In this document: positions 19,891 to 27,602 of the stretch, piece after piece
Position numbering within the stretch: the first letter of the stretch is position 1
Layout: each line of letters opens with the position of its first letter
Virus record (IMG/VR): IMGVR_UViG_3300010883_000130
Span: 1-37,937 of that record
From: a virus
Reading direction: 5' to 3' (one strand)
DNA length: 37,937 nucleotides
Notes under the pieces: generated by a model
What the model saw: only the letters and a program-made list of their open reading frames with translations
Databases searched by the model: none
What the model was told of the DNA's origin: nothing
Translations under genes and position numbers: made by a program

Positions 19891-20215
19891 AATCTCTGGA
19901 AATCCATTTTATTTTTATTCTATCAGTCATTAATTTTATACATTTTTCCCATAATGGGTACAATGTAGCTGTTGTAACCCTCCATTTACCATTGATTTGA
20001 TTTACAACAAGCATTGAATCACTGTAAATTGTAATAGTTCTTAATTTATAATTATTTTGTATGTATCTTAATGCATATAATAATGCAAGATATTCAAGTT
20101 CATTATTTGTAGGATTACCATTAATACCGTTACGAATTTTTACTATTATTTTTGAACGATCGACCAAACATATGTTATTATGTCTAGTTCCCCCATCTAT
20201 ATAGAGTTTAATCAC
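19859..20215 (-). CDS. RNase HI-like protein
   Basis: 118 residues starting at GTG 20215. Acidic catalytic residues as in RNase HI: D7 (YIDGGTR), E39 (NNELEYLALLYAL), D66 (IYSDSMLVVNQING). The final motif NLAGH (110-114) replaces the usual N..AD, a variant seen in compact RNase H-like proteins. It would remove RNA primers or hybrids during viral replication. The TATA box of its promoter contains the TAA stop of the zinc-finger gene upstream. Confidence 0.75.
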   Translation of the reverse strand: MIKLYIDGGTRHNNICLVDRSKIIVKIRNGINGNPTNNELEYLALLYALRYIQNNYKLRTITIYSDSMLVVNQINGKWRVTTATLYPLWEKCIKLMTDRIKIKWISRDFNLAGHVLEK

Positions 20216-20235
20216 CGTAATTACTATAATTAACT

Positions 20236-20243
20236 ATTATTTA
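20236..20243 (-). promoter_or_regulatory. TATA box of the RNase H gene
   Basis: Minus strand TTAAATAA, 21 nt before GTG 20215. Its TAA is the stop codon of the upstream gene. Confidence 0.6.
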
Positions 20244-20381
20244 AGATTGTTTAGTCTCTTTTATTTTCTCTGTATACAGTTTTCTACATGCTGGACTACA
20301 GTATATTCTCTGTCTTCCTTTATAACGCCAAGGTAATGTAGTTCCACATTCTATACAATAATGAGTATCATCTTTTCTCAA
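20241..20381 (-). CDS. 46-residue zinc-finger mini-protein (TTG start)
   Basis: From TTG 20381 to TAA 20241. HYCIECGTTLPWRYKGRQ is followed by IYCSPACRK: C-x2-C, a basic turn, then C-x3-C, the layout of small treble-clef zinc fingers seen in homing-type and phage proteins. The TATA box at 20403-20411 places the transcript start exactly at the TTG. Basic overall, so nucleic-acid binding is likely. Confidence 0.6.
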   Translation of the reverse strand: MRKDDTHYCIECGTTLPWRYKGRQRIYCSPACRKLYTEKIKETKQS

Positions 20382-20402
20382 CAAATATATAAATTGCTTA
20401 TG

Positions 20403-20420
20403 TTATTTAAGGCTTTCTAT
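20403..20420 (-). promoter_or_regulatory. Promoter of the zinc mini-protein at 20381
   Basis: Minus strand ATAGAAAGCCTTAAATAAC. The TAG is the stop codon of the disordered-protein gene upstream. Confidence 0.65.
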
Positions 20421-21478
20421 TGCTTATTTATTTTTTTCTGGTGAACATCAGAGTATACAGCATTAACACCATCTGATGTATTTGCTGAATCATTTTTTAA
20501 TTGTGCTTCATAAGCATCTTTGATTAATTCTTCCTGTAATGATTTTTCTTTTTTATCTTGATATAATGCAATAGTTTTCATAGCCATGTCTATTGCATCT
20601 ATTGCAGTTTTTCTTACTTCTGCTTTATATGCTTCATGTGGACTTACTAATTTTCTTGTTTTACCGTGTTGATCTTCAATTTCAGTTCCTCCTACTTCTT
20701 TTTCATCTACTTTACCTACTGGTAAATCTCCTAGTTTTTCTGCTGGAATTTTATCACCAGTACCTTTTTCTTTTGGTGTACTTTGACTACGGATTTCTCC
20801 AAATGATCTATCATCATCACTATCTGGATCTAATGGTCTTTGGTTTCTTGAGTTTAATTTCTCATGCTCAGGTTCTGCAATTCCTGATACTGGTTCTTTT
20901 GTAGGTTTTGAACTTGAATAGTTAGCATCTCCACTTAATGCTTTTACTTTAAGTAATTTACATTTGATAATTGCCAAGTTTAATGATGCATTCTTTGGTA
21001 ATGTCTGACCTTCTGGTTTTTTATATGTATTTACATTACCAGCGGCATCTCTTTTTTGACCTGAATAATGATCTTTTATTCCAGAGTCCTGTGAAGCCTC
21101 AGTACCTACTTTTTTACCAGATGGTTTTCCAAGTTTACCTGATGAAGTCATAGATTGTGTACCTGTACCAGTTTCATCTTTTCCACCTTGAGTAGATCCT
21201 TCTGTACCACCTACACCATATCTATCCTGTCCTGCTGAATGTACTTGTTTTGATGTTTTAGGTTGATCAGTTTGATTATGAACTTTTACATCCGTATCTC
21301 CTTTTGAATCATTTTGTCTATCACCAAATCCAGATGTAGCTATATCTTGATTACTTAGAAGTGATGTTGTTCTTGCTGTTATACCAGAATCTCCACCACT
21401 CTCATGTGCCTCTTTGGCTTTCTTAACGTATTTAATTCCAAAACTGTCTAAGTTAAATTCAGGGTTTCCTACAGTCAT
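20417..21478 (-). CDS. Large disordered hydrophilic protein
   Basis: 353 residues, mostly Gly, Ser, Lys, Thr, Asp and Gln without hydrophobic core, so probably disordered. Only the C-terminus (about 275-335) looks helical. The segment KVKALSGDANYSSS (residues 173-186) is echoed by FDKALSGNANFKTQ in the next protein upstream and by GAGDARYGNQ in the short one before it. It overlaps that gene by 4 nt. Being downstream of the terminase suggests a structural or assembly role (scaffold, internal virion protein), but this is not shown. Confidence 0.6.
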   Translation of the reverse strand: MTVGNPEFNLDSFGIKYVKKAKEAHESGGDSGITARTTSLLSNQDIATSGFGDRQNDSKGDTDVKVHNQTDQPKTSKQVHSAGQDRYGVGGTEGSTQGGKDETGTGTQSMTSSGKLGKPSGKKVGTEASQDSGIKDHYSGQKRDAAGNVNTYKKPEGQTLPKNASLNLAIIKCKLLKVKALSGDANYSSSKPTKEPVSGIAEPEHEKLNSRNQRPLDPDSDDDRSFGEIRSQSTPKEKGTGDKIPAEKLGDLPVGKVDEKEVGGTEIEDQHGKTRKLVSPHEAYKAEVRKTAIDAIDMAMKTIALYQDKKEKSLQEELIKDAYEAQLKNDSANTSDGVNAVYSDVHQKKINKQ

Positions 21479-22587
21479 ATCTTTTTATCCTTCTCTTGAT
21501 CCACAGCTCTGCCTTTTATAGTTTTCGACTCTGTTGGAGTGTCATATTTATTACCTCCACCATGAGTATCTGATGGTTTTGTATCTCCTAAATCAAGTTG
21601 TTGTTTTTTAATTGATGGTTTTTTATTTTCATGTTTGAATTGCTCTGGTCTAATACCGCTATGTGAAGCACCTTCATAGTCTTCTGGAGCATCTATTGAT
21701 GTTTGTGTTGAAACACCTGAGTTTGGGTTTCTTCCAGCGTTTCCATGAACACTGTTTTCAACATTTGATTTAATTTCTTCTAGCATTTCTTTCCATGATT
21801 TTTCTTTATCCTCTTTCATAACATCATCTTTTCTATCTGATAACCATGATACCCATGCCTTATCATTATATTCTTTTTCACCAGTATCTGAATTATATCC
21901 ACTGAATAATTTAACTTCACTACTTCCTAATGCTTCTTTATTTTCTTTTGAATCATGTTTACCACCTCTTTTAACACCTTTTTCTTCCTCAACTGATGGC
22001 TCTCTTTCTCTAATACCTTGCTGTCTGGTTCTTGCAGTTGCACCATGTCCACCATGGGTATCTGCACCTTCTGAACCTATTGGTTGATTTAATTTAAATC
22101 CACCAGATTCTCCTGATGTGTCTGCACCAGTTGATAATGAACTTGAAGATGCTTGATCACCAGTTCTTTTTGGTTGTGTTTTAAAGTTAGCATTTCCACT
22201 TAATGCTTTATCAAAAATTCTTTGTGTAACATTTTCATCGTCATCCTCACCCTCTGTTGCAGAAATATTACTTGAATTGTTTTTTGTTAATAATGTTTGA
22301 AGATCTTTTGGTATTTGATCCCATGTTTTAGTAAGATACCTTGGGCTTGGAGCATGTGCTTTAGACAACGCATCCAATCTTTCACCTTCATCCATGGAGT
22401 CCCAAGTTTTGTTTAGTATTATATCTTTGACAAAAAATGTCTCATCTAATTTTATATCTTTATATTTTCCTGATTTAAAAACTGTAACATATGCGTTATT
22501 CATTTTAACCACTAAACCACTGTCTTCTACACCATTTACGAAGAAATGTATTGCATCCCCAACTCTGGTGTTAGTGATTTTATTCAT
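21475..22587 (-). CDS. Disordered protein with N-terminal beta domain
   Basis: 370 residues from ATG 22587; GTG 22596 in frame is an alternative. The first 50 residues form a small beta domain (TRVGDAIHFFVNGVEDSGLV, AYVTVFKSGKYKDIKLDE), SH3/KOW-like. The rest is low-complexity Gly/Ser/Lys/Glu with the segment DKALSGNANFKTQP. It shares this and other short motifs (ATARTRQ versus ITARTTS) with the next gene, so the two are probably diverged copies. Function unknown; likely virion or assembly protein by position. Confidence 0.6.
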   Translation of the reverse strand: MNKITNTRVGDAIHFFVNGVEDSGLVVKMNNAYVTVFKSGKYKDIKLDETFFVKDIILNKTWDSMDEGERLDALSKAHAPSPRYLTKTWDQIPKDLQTLLTKNNSSNISATEGEDDDENVTQRIFDKALSGNANFKTQPKRTGDQASSSSLSTGADTSGESGGFKLNQPIGSEGADTHGGHGATARTRQQGIREREPSVEEEKGVKRGGKHDSKENKEALGSSEVKLFSGYNSDTGEKEYNDKAWVSWLSDRKDDVMKEDKEKSWKEMLEEIKSNVENSVHGNAGRNPNSGVSTQTSIDAPEDYEGASHSGIRPEQFKHENKKPSIKKQQLDLGDTKPSDTHGGGNKYDTPTESKTIKGRAVDQEKDKKI

Positions 22588-22834
22588 GTTTATCACTCTT
22601 TTTTCCCTTACTTCCTATATAAATTTCACTATCTACTGCTTTATCCCAATCAGATTCCATTCCAGTCTCATGTTGATTACCATATCTTGCATCTCCTGCA
22701 CCTTGCATTTTTTCTAACCATGATTTGAATAATTCTTCCTGTGTACCAGCAGATATAAACTCAGGTTTCTTCTTAATTTCCTCTAATTTATCATCTGTGA
22801 CTTCTTCTATTGGTTCTGGTAACTTATCAGTCAT
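22580..22834 (-). CDS. Short acidic protein of the disordered-protein operon
   Basis: 84 residues. Acidic N-half (PEPIEEVTDDKLEEI), one helix (QEELFKSWLEKMQ) and a GAGDARYGNQ motif shared in form with the two larger proteins downstream. First gene of the three-gene unit; TATA box at 22853-22864 and ATG at 22834. Function unknown. Confidence 0.6.
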   Translation of the reverse strand: MTDKLPEPIEEVTDDKLEEIKKKPEFISAGTQEELFKSWLEKMQGAGDARYGNQHETGMESDWDKAVDSEIYIGSKGKKSDKHE

Positions 22835-22852
22835 GATTTAGTATAAATACAA

Positions 22853-22864
22853 TAATATATAAAG
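22853..22864 (-). promoter_or_regulatory. TATA box of the disordered-protein operon
   Basis: Minus strand CTTTATATATTA, about 20 nt before ATG 22834 and a few bases after the terminase stop. Confidence 0.55.
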
Positions 22865-22871
22865 TATTCTA

Positions 22872-24254
22872 TCAACCAAATAACGATTCTCTTAATGCTT
22901 TACCAACATCAAGCACATACCAGTTGTTACCAGCAGTTAATGCCCTACATGCCAACACTAAACTGTCTGGATAATCATCATGTTCGTCTGATTTAACCTT
23001 CATTTGACCGTTTTCTGTATAAGCTCTTTTTAAATAAGACAACTGATATATCATTTTATCAACGTTTTTAAGTGTTATTTTATGATTTTCAAACAATAAT
23101 CTTAGATTTTTATACATAGAACCCTTCTCTTGTAATGAAAATACCACCCCTCTAGCTGGTATATCTTGCTCTCTAGCTAAGTCTATAAGACCTCCACCAA
23201 GACCAGTCTCATCTATGAACACAGTTTCCAATCTATAATCTCTCACCATATCACCAATTCTACCACATACCTGAACCACATTTGATTGTGTTTCTGAAAA
23301 TACTTCTTCAACAAACACAGCATCATCCTCATCAACAGATACAACAGTAAATACTGTTTCATCTCTACCACTTCTTGCAACATCCACCCCCATATAATGC
23401 TTCAATCTACCTCTAGGTTGTTTATCATTCACAGCTTCCATTAATAATGAATAAGGAATTAATTGATCACCTATATCTAAGAACTCACCCTCTACCTCTT
23501 GAACATATTCTTCTTTGGTTAGTTTTTTCATTTCTTCTACAAACGTAGGGTCTTCTTGAATAAGTGGGTTGTCTGTTGATTTTACATGAAATTCAGTCCA
23601 TAATCCTTCTGGATTTCTTGGTTTAGAATTCATACTGGCTTCATAGAAATAACCTGATTTGGAAAAAGGTGTTGATGTTAGCCACACCCTAGCATGAGTA
23701 GCCATACCAGACGGAAGGAATGCTCTAAGAATATCTGTCTTAATAAAACTGCATTCGTCTGCAATAATACAGTGAGGTGAATAACCTCTGAGTCCTGTAC
23801 CTTTTTCACCAGTAGCCCTTGTTACAATTTTTGAAACACCTGTGTTATCTAAGAATGCAACAGTCATTTCTGTCTGTGTGTTTCTCACCACATAATTTTT
23901 AAGAAAATCATTACCCATTATTAAACTTCTGATCCTGTCAAACATAATACCAGACTGGTTTTGTGTAGGTGCGGCAATAACTATTGTACATTCTTTGTTA
24001 ATTGTTTTTAACATTAGGGGTGCAAAAAACGCAAAATGTATAGCTTTAACTGCTGTACTCATAGTCTTTCCTACCTGACGACCTGATCTATATACTATGA
24101 ATCTATCTTGACAGTCTACATATTTAACATTATAATCAAATAATTTATGACCTAAAAAAATTTCACTGAATTTACTAGGACTGTCTGCACACTCTGCAAT
24201 CACTTGCATGAAGTCCTGTCTTTCTGACAATTCCTCAGTTGTAGGTCTACCCAT
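22872..24254 (-). CDS. terL: Terminase large subunit
   Basis: 460 residues. ATPase: Walker A RSGRQVGKT (56-64) with the Arg-rich form typical of terminases, Walker B CIIADE (162-167), coupling motif STP (194-196). RNase H-like nuclease: D291 (GVDVARSGRDET), D348 (FIDETGLGGG) and an acidic pair in DDYPDSL (427-430). All motor and nuclease residues are visible, so it should package DNA into preformed heads. The start overlaps the small-subunit candidate by 8 nt. This gene identifies the element as a tailed virus. Confidence 0.93.
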   Translation of the reverse strand: MGRPTTEELSERQDFMQVIAECADSPSKFSEIFLGHKLFDYNVKYVDCQDRFIVYRSGRQVGKTMSTAVKAIHFAFFAPLMLKTINKECTIVIAAPTQNQSGIMFDRIRSLIMGNDFLKNYVVRNTQTEMTVAFLDNTGVSKIVTRATGEKGTGLRGYSPHCIIADECSFIKTDILRAFLPSGMATHARVWLTSTPFSKSGYFYEASMNSKPRNPEGLWTEFHVKSTDNPLIQEDPTFVEEMKKLTKEEYVQEVEGEFLDIGDQLIPYSLLMEAVNDKQPRGRLKHYMGVDVARSGRDETVFTVVSVDEDDAVFVEEVFSETQSNVVQVCGRIGDMVRDYRLETVFIDETGLGGGLIDLAREQDIPARGVVFSLQEKGSMYKNLRLLFENHKITLKNVDKMIYQLSYLKRAYTENGQMKVKSDEHDDYPDSLVLACRALTAGNNWYVLDVGKALRESLFG

Positions 24255-24762
24255 TATTTTTTTGAGCCTTTATTTGTTTAAATATAGAAGTTATATCTCC
24301 AGTTTTATCATCTATTGCTGTGGTCTGTGTAACCATAATTTTTGTTGATAAATCTGTTAATGTTTTTACTATGTTAAGAAATGTGTTTATTTCAGATTTA
24401 GTATTTCTATCAGGTATATTACCATCCATTTTAGCCTGTGTCAATGCCATTAAAACATTCTCGAATGATAGTTTGGCTATCATATCCACCATGGCTTTAA
24501 CATCCTCTGGTTTTCTAGTATCTATCTGATTAATTACTTTAATAAAATCTTCTCTGACACTACATACAGCATCTTTTTCATATTTAGGACATCTACCATT
24601 ACCACCTGAATCAATACTTCTATACATGCACTGATTACAGTATGCTGGAATGTTTGCATCCTTAAAATGTTTGGCACTATTAAAAGGTGATACAGTCTTC
24701 CTTTTATCCTCAACTACTATGTTTTTACCATCTATAGGCTTAATTTTAAATAAATCTCCCAA
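24247..24762 (-). CDS. Probable terminase small subunit with zinc site
   Basis: 171 residues (TTG start at 24762). N-terminal zinc site CNQC...RCPKYEKDAVC (about 42-67), then helices (KPEDVKAMVDMIAKLSFENV, INTFLNIVKTLTDLSTKIM) suited to oligomerisation. Position directly before terL with an 8-nt overlap is the main reason for the call; terminase small subunits are poorly conserved. A DNA-recognition role at the packaging site would follow. Confidence 0.5.
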   Translation of the reverse strand: MGDLFKIKPIDGKNIVVEDKRKTVSPFNSAKHFKDANIPAYCNQCMYRSIDSGGNGRCPKYEKDAVCSVREDFIKVINQIDTRKPEDVKAMVDMIAKLSFENVLMALTQAKMDGNIPDRNTKSEINTFLNIVKTLTDLSTKIMVTQTTAIDDKTGDITSIFKQIKAQKNNG

Positions 24763-24781
24763 TATATAACATTTAATTTAA

Positions 24782-25540
24782 TTACTTAATAAAGTTATCT
24801 GTGTATGAGTTTAACGACTTACATAATGGGATATAATATAAGGCTATTGGTAGTTTAAGCATGGTATAATAATGATTGTTTAACACATCTTCATATTTGA
24901 TACCTATTTTCTCCATGTTATCTTTATATTTTTCACAATAATGTTTTAGTATAGGGTCATTCATATTATTTATGTTCAATTTCATCTGTATTGATGAATT
25001 ACCAGTCCAAATATCAAATTTTTTAGCAAGTGCCGCAGATATCCATAGACTAGTATCTATACTTTCAAATGTTTTCTTATCAATATATTTACCTTTACCC
25101 AAACCATGATATTTCATACTGATAGGTAAACGTCTTATGGCTTCTTCCATATCAAGCCTACCACTCATTTTACCAACACATATGTTTGATCCGTTTGGTA
25201 GATTAAGTTGGCTAAGATGTTTAATAAAATCTTGTTGTAATACTGGTGTTGTATCTAGACCCATATTGCTTTCTTTTTTAAACAAGTTTATGGTATCACA
25301 CATATTATTATTTATAAAAAACTGTGCGGCATTAGTATATAATTCCTTATTATCTTTTAAGAATTCATGATATTTATCCTGTTCACCGTTCACCCCTGCT
25401 ATAAGAAATATCTTTTCAAAACAATCATAGAATTGTTTTAGATTATGTGAATATTTATGAGATACTAATACATTCTTAACACCACATGACTGTAATGCAT
25501 TTAATGTAGCCTTATTATTAGCATTAAAGAATATATTCAT
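24782..25540 (-). CDS. TIM-barrel-like protein, possible DpdA/TGT relative
   Basis: 252 residues. It begins with GVKNVLVSHKY. The middle has NICVGKMSGR, then ISMKYHGLGKGKY and SIDTSLWISAALAKKFDIW. HGLG followed by S-(I/F)-D-(T/S)-x-x-W is the arrangement I know from TGT-superfamily barrels and phage DpdA-like proteins, which exchange guanine for a deazaguanine in DNA. No deazaguanine synthesis genes are in the window, so the assignment is tentative. It is coupled by 4 nt to the zinc-protein gene upstream and lies 19 nt before the terminase pair. Confidence 0.4.
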   Translation of the reverse strand: MNIFFNANNKATLNALQSCGVKNVLVSHKYSHNLKQFYDCFEKIFLIAGVNGEQDKYHEFLKDNKELYTNAAQFFINNNMCDTINLFKKESNMGLDTTPVLQQDFIKHLSQLNLPNGSNICVGKMSGRLDMEEAIRRLPISMKYHGLGKGKYIDKKTFESIDTSLWISAALAKKFDIWTGNSSIQMKLNINNMNDPILKHYCEKYKDNMEKIGIKYEDVLNNHYYTMLKLPIALYYIPLCKSLNSYTDNFIK

Positions 25541-25977
25541 GTTAAATATGGATGAGTAGATAACATTTTTGTTGCACTTCTATAAAAAGAATCCATTCTT
25601 CTTAATTTATTTCTCATTGTATTATTTTTACTTGCCCAGCATTTATCAGAACAATATTTTCTCCCTGCTTTTTTAAAACCTTTTTTACATGTAGGACATT
25701 TTTTAGTTTTTATAGGATTACTTTTTCTATACTTATTTTTACAATATAGACTATGTTTAATTTCCTTACATTTAGTACTACAACATTTTGGTAGATCACC
25801 AGAAGGTCTACCAGTTTTATGATTGCCTCTACCCATATGTGTGAATGTGGTTTTACATATTATACATAAAAATACATAAGGATTGACAGATCTTATACAC
25901 GACCCACAAAATTGTTCATATTCTTTATTTCCTCCATTTACCATGTTCAAACATACAAAATTATTACATTTTTCCAT
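25537..25977 (-). CDS. Multi-zinc-finger protein
   Basis: 146 residues from ATG 25977 (GGTGG Shine-Dalgarno ahead; the frame is open further up, but that part codes the previous gene). Successive Cys pairs: CNNFVC, FCGSC, LCIIC, CCSTKC, KCPTCKKGF and YCSDKC, about four zinc sites. Strongly basic C-terminus (NNTMRNKLRRM). Probably binds DNA or RNA. Located in a run of overlapping Cys-rich genes. Confidence 0.6.
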   Translation of the reverse strand: MEKCNNFVCLNMVNGGNKEYEQFCGSCIRSVNPYVFLCIICKTTFTHMGRGNHKTGRPSGDLPKCCSTKCKEIKHSLYCKNKYRKSNPIKTKKCPTCKKGFKKAGRKYCSDKCWASKNNTMRNKLRRMDSFYRSATKMLSTHPYLT

Positions 25978-25978
25978 A

Positions 25979-26089
25979 TTATCCACCACCTGATATTTTA
26001 TGACAAAGACAATCACATTTTACACTAAGTCTTGTTACAGGACAGTCAAAATGCCTATGTGTATGACATTCAGGAGAAATCATCTTCAT
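25979..26089 (-). CDS. 36-residue Cys/His-rich mini-protein
   Basis: From ATG 26089 (in-frame ATG at 26083 possible) to TAA 25979. PECHTHRHFDC and KCDCLCHK give five Cys and four His, ample for zinc. It is linked to the 70-residue gene by an ATGA overlap and ends one base before the next ATG. Function unknown. Confidence 0.55.
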   Translation of the reverse strand: MKMISPECHTHRHFDCPVTRLSVKCDCLCHKISGGG

Positions 26090-26298
26090 AATCTTGAGAA
26101 ATAACACTCCTTTTTACCTCTACTTCTGTTATTTGTTCTCACTTTTCCATTACAACAAGGACATCTATATTTTTTAATTATCTTAAGTTCATACCCTTTA
26201 TTACAATTTTTACAGTAACAATACAAACCTTCGTTATAATTAATACGTTTATAATGAATTTTTGGAAATAATGAACAATTACCTTTACAAGACATCAT
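26086..26298 (-). CDS. Zinc-binding protein, paralogue of the gene at 10356
   Basis: 70 residues: C-x3-CSLF, YCYCKNCNKGY, RCPCCNGKVRTNNRSRGKK. Cys order, the CCNG-x-VR motif and the basic tail match the protein at 10356-10556. It is coupled by 4 nt to the Cas4-like nuclease gene upstream, so it may help that nuclease bind DNA (inference). Confidence 0.65.
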   Translation of the reverse strand: MMSCKGNCSLFPKIHYKRINYNEGLYCYCKNCNKGYELKIIKKYRCPCCNGKVRTNNRSRGKKECYFSRL

Positions 26299-27056
26299 GC
26301 ATATTGTTTCCTTTCATCACCAAAACACATTGATGCATAGGGACACATACCATCACAAAGAAAACATTTTGTTCTCTCTGGTAATGTTTTTTCTAATAAA
26401 GATGATTTTATTACTCTTGATTTTTCTATCATATCAATCAAAGTGGTTTCCATATCTTGTAATTTGAAAGAAATTGTAATAGGTTTATCCCTTTTGTCTT
26501 TTTCTATTCTATTAGAAATGTATATTATACATCCAAATGTTGCATCTATATCATAGCATTTTTTTAATAATACTCTATACCTGTTTATTTGATCTTTATG
26601 AGATTCACTTGCTTTACTTGTTGCCTTAGAAAAATAATCTATTGAACCAGTAGTTTTTTTATCACAAATGACCCATTTATCACCCACTTTTATCAAGTCA
26701 TCTATACTACCATAAATTATATCTAGATGTTTTGGGTCGTCATCTGGTATTTTCTTTGCTTCTTCATATGTTAAAGGAACATCTCTAACATAGTCATATG
26801 CCAAAAACATTTCGTGATGTTCTGGTTCTGCTACCATTGAATTATTATGAACACACTGACCGAAATAAAGAGACTTCATGTCTTCTGTACTCATGCCTTG
26901 GTCTTTACCTATTTTTTTGTATATTACATTACGCATACATGGTTTAATAATATCTGATACATGTATAGTACCAAGTCTTTCTGTATTCATAGCTTCGATT
27001 TGGGATTTTCTAAACTTAAAGTATATGTCTTGATTTATATCATCTAGTTTTATCAT
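26295..27056 (-). CDS. Cas4/RecB-like PD-(D/E)XK nuclease with Fe-S cysteines
   Basis: 253 residues. Nuclease motifs: GQCVH (H70), GSIDD (D119), CDKKTT (D132, K134) and HKDQINRYR (Q156...Y160), in the order typical of RecB-family/Cas4. C40 together with C231, C234, C238 and C244 near the end match the four-Cys iron-sulphur site of Cas4 (one N-terminal Cys, three C-terminal), with one extra. No CRISPR array or other cas genes are present. In viruses such enzymes are thought to process DNA ends for recombination, in line with RadA here. Promoter at 27076-27096. Confidence 0.75.
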   Translation of the reverse strand: MIKLDDINQDIYFKFRKSQIEAMNTERLGTIHVSDIIKPCMRNVIYKKIGKDQGMSTEDMKSLYFGQCVHNNSMVAEPEHHEMFLAYDYVRDVPLTYEEAKKIPDDDPKHLDIIYGSIDDLIKVGDKWVICDKKTTGSIDYFSKATSKASESHKDQINRYRVLLKKCYDIDATFGCIIYISNRIEKDKRDKPITISFKLQDMETTLIDMIEKSRVIKSSLLEKTLPERTKCFLCDGMCPYASMCFGDERKQYA

Positions 27057-27075
27057 ACATAAATATATAATGTAT

Positions 27076-27096
27076 GATATATAAGGCTTACTAGTA
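27076..27096 (-). promoter_or_regulatory. Promoter of the Cas4-like operon
   Basis: Minus strand TTACTAGTAAGCCTTATATAT. The TAG inside is the stop codon of the 41-residue gene upstream. Start at 27056. Confidence 0.65.
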
Positions 27097-27216
27097 ACTT
27101 CCTATGTTTGTACAGTCGCATCCGTCTACATCACATGTGTTATTACCTTCATGTGATTGTTGATTATGATTACATTCTTCACAAGTACCAGATGCCACTA
27201 TTTTTATATCAGTCAA
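27091..27216 (-). CDS. 41-residue Cys-rich mini-protein (TTG start)
   Basis: From TTG 27216 to TAG 27091. Contains GTCEEC, then NTCDVDGCDC: a four- to five-Cys metal site with His between. The TATA box ACTATAAATAG (27237-27247) puts the transcript start at 27216; GTG 27198 is an alternative. It separates the fibre module from the nuclease operon. Function unknown. Confidence 0.5.
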   Translation of the reverse strand: MTDIKIVASGTCEECNHNQQSHEGNNTCDVDGCDCTNIGSY

Positions 27217-27248
27217 TAGATATTTCTATATAAACCACTATTTATAGT

Positions 27249-27602
27249 TTAATAACTTTCCTCTATCACAAAATTAAATGTTTTTGTTTGTTCAGATACC
27301 CCACCAGAACTGTCTAAAAGTTCTATTTCACCAGACCATATACCAGCGTTTGCTATTACAGTATCTGATGTGACTAATGTGTATGTTACTATACCGCTTG
27401 CTCTAGTTGTGTATGTTATATTACCATTGATGATAAGTGTGCCATCAGGCTTCCAAACCTTCCATTTACCAGTAGCATATGTAACTGTGTTACTTAGGTT
27501 TTTAGCAGTTCCAGCATCATCAGTTATGGTAAGCTGTAATGTAGGTCTACTTCCTACTTTTACTCTAAATTCGGTTGATCTTCCTACCATATTCATACTC
27601 AT
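27249..27602 (-). CDS. Phage baseplate BppU-type N-terminal-domain protein
   Basis: 117 residues, all beta. GSRPTLQLTITDDAG near the start, WKVWKPDGTLI in the middle, and GIWSGEIELLDSSGG at the end resemble the N-terminal attachment domain of phage baseplate upper proteins and related Ig-like virion modules. It starts at the stop codon of the 1420-residue gene, so both are co-translated; it may anchor that protein to the tail. Confidence 0.5.
   Translation of the reverse strand: MSMNMVGRSTEFRVKVGSRPTLQLTITDDAGTAKNLSNTVTYATGKWKVWKPDGTLIINGNITYTTRASGIVTYTLVTSDTVIANAGIWSGEIELLDSSGGVSEQTKTFNFVIEESY

Noticed and set aside
26295-27056. Cas4-like gene as sign of a CRISPR-Cas system
   Set aside because: No spacer-repeat array and no other cas genes are visible. 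Solo Cas4-like nucleases are common in archaeal viruses.
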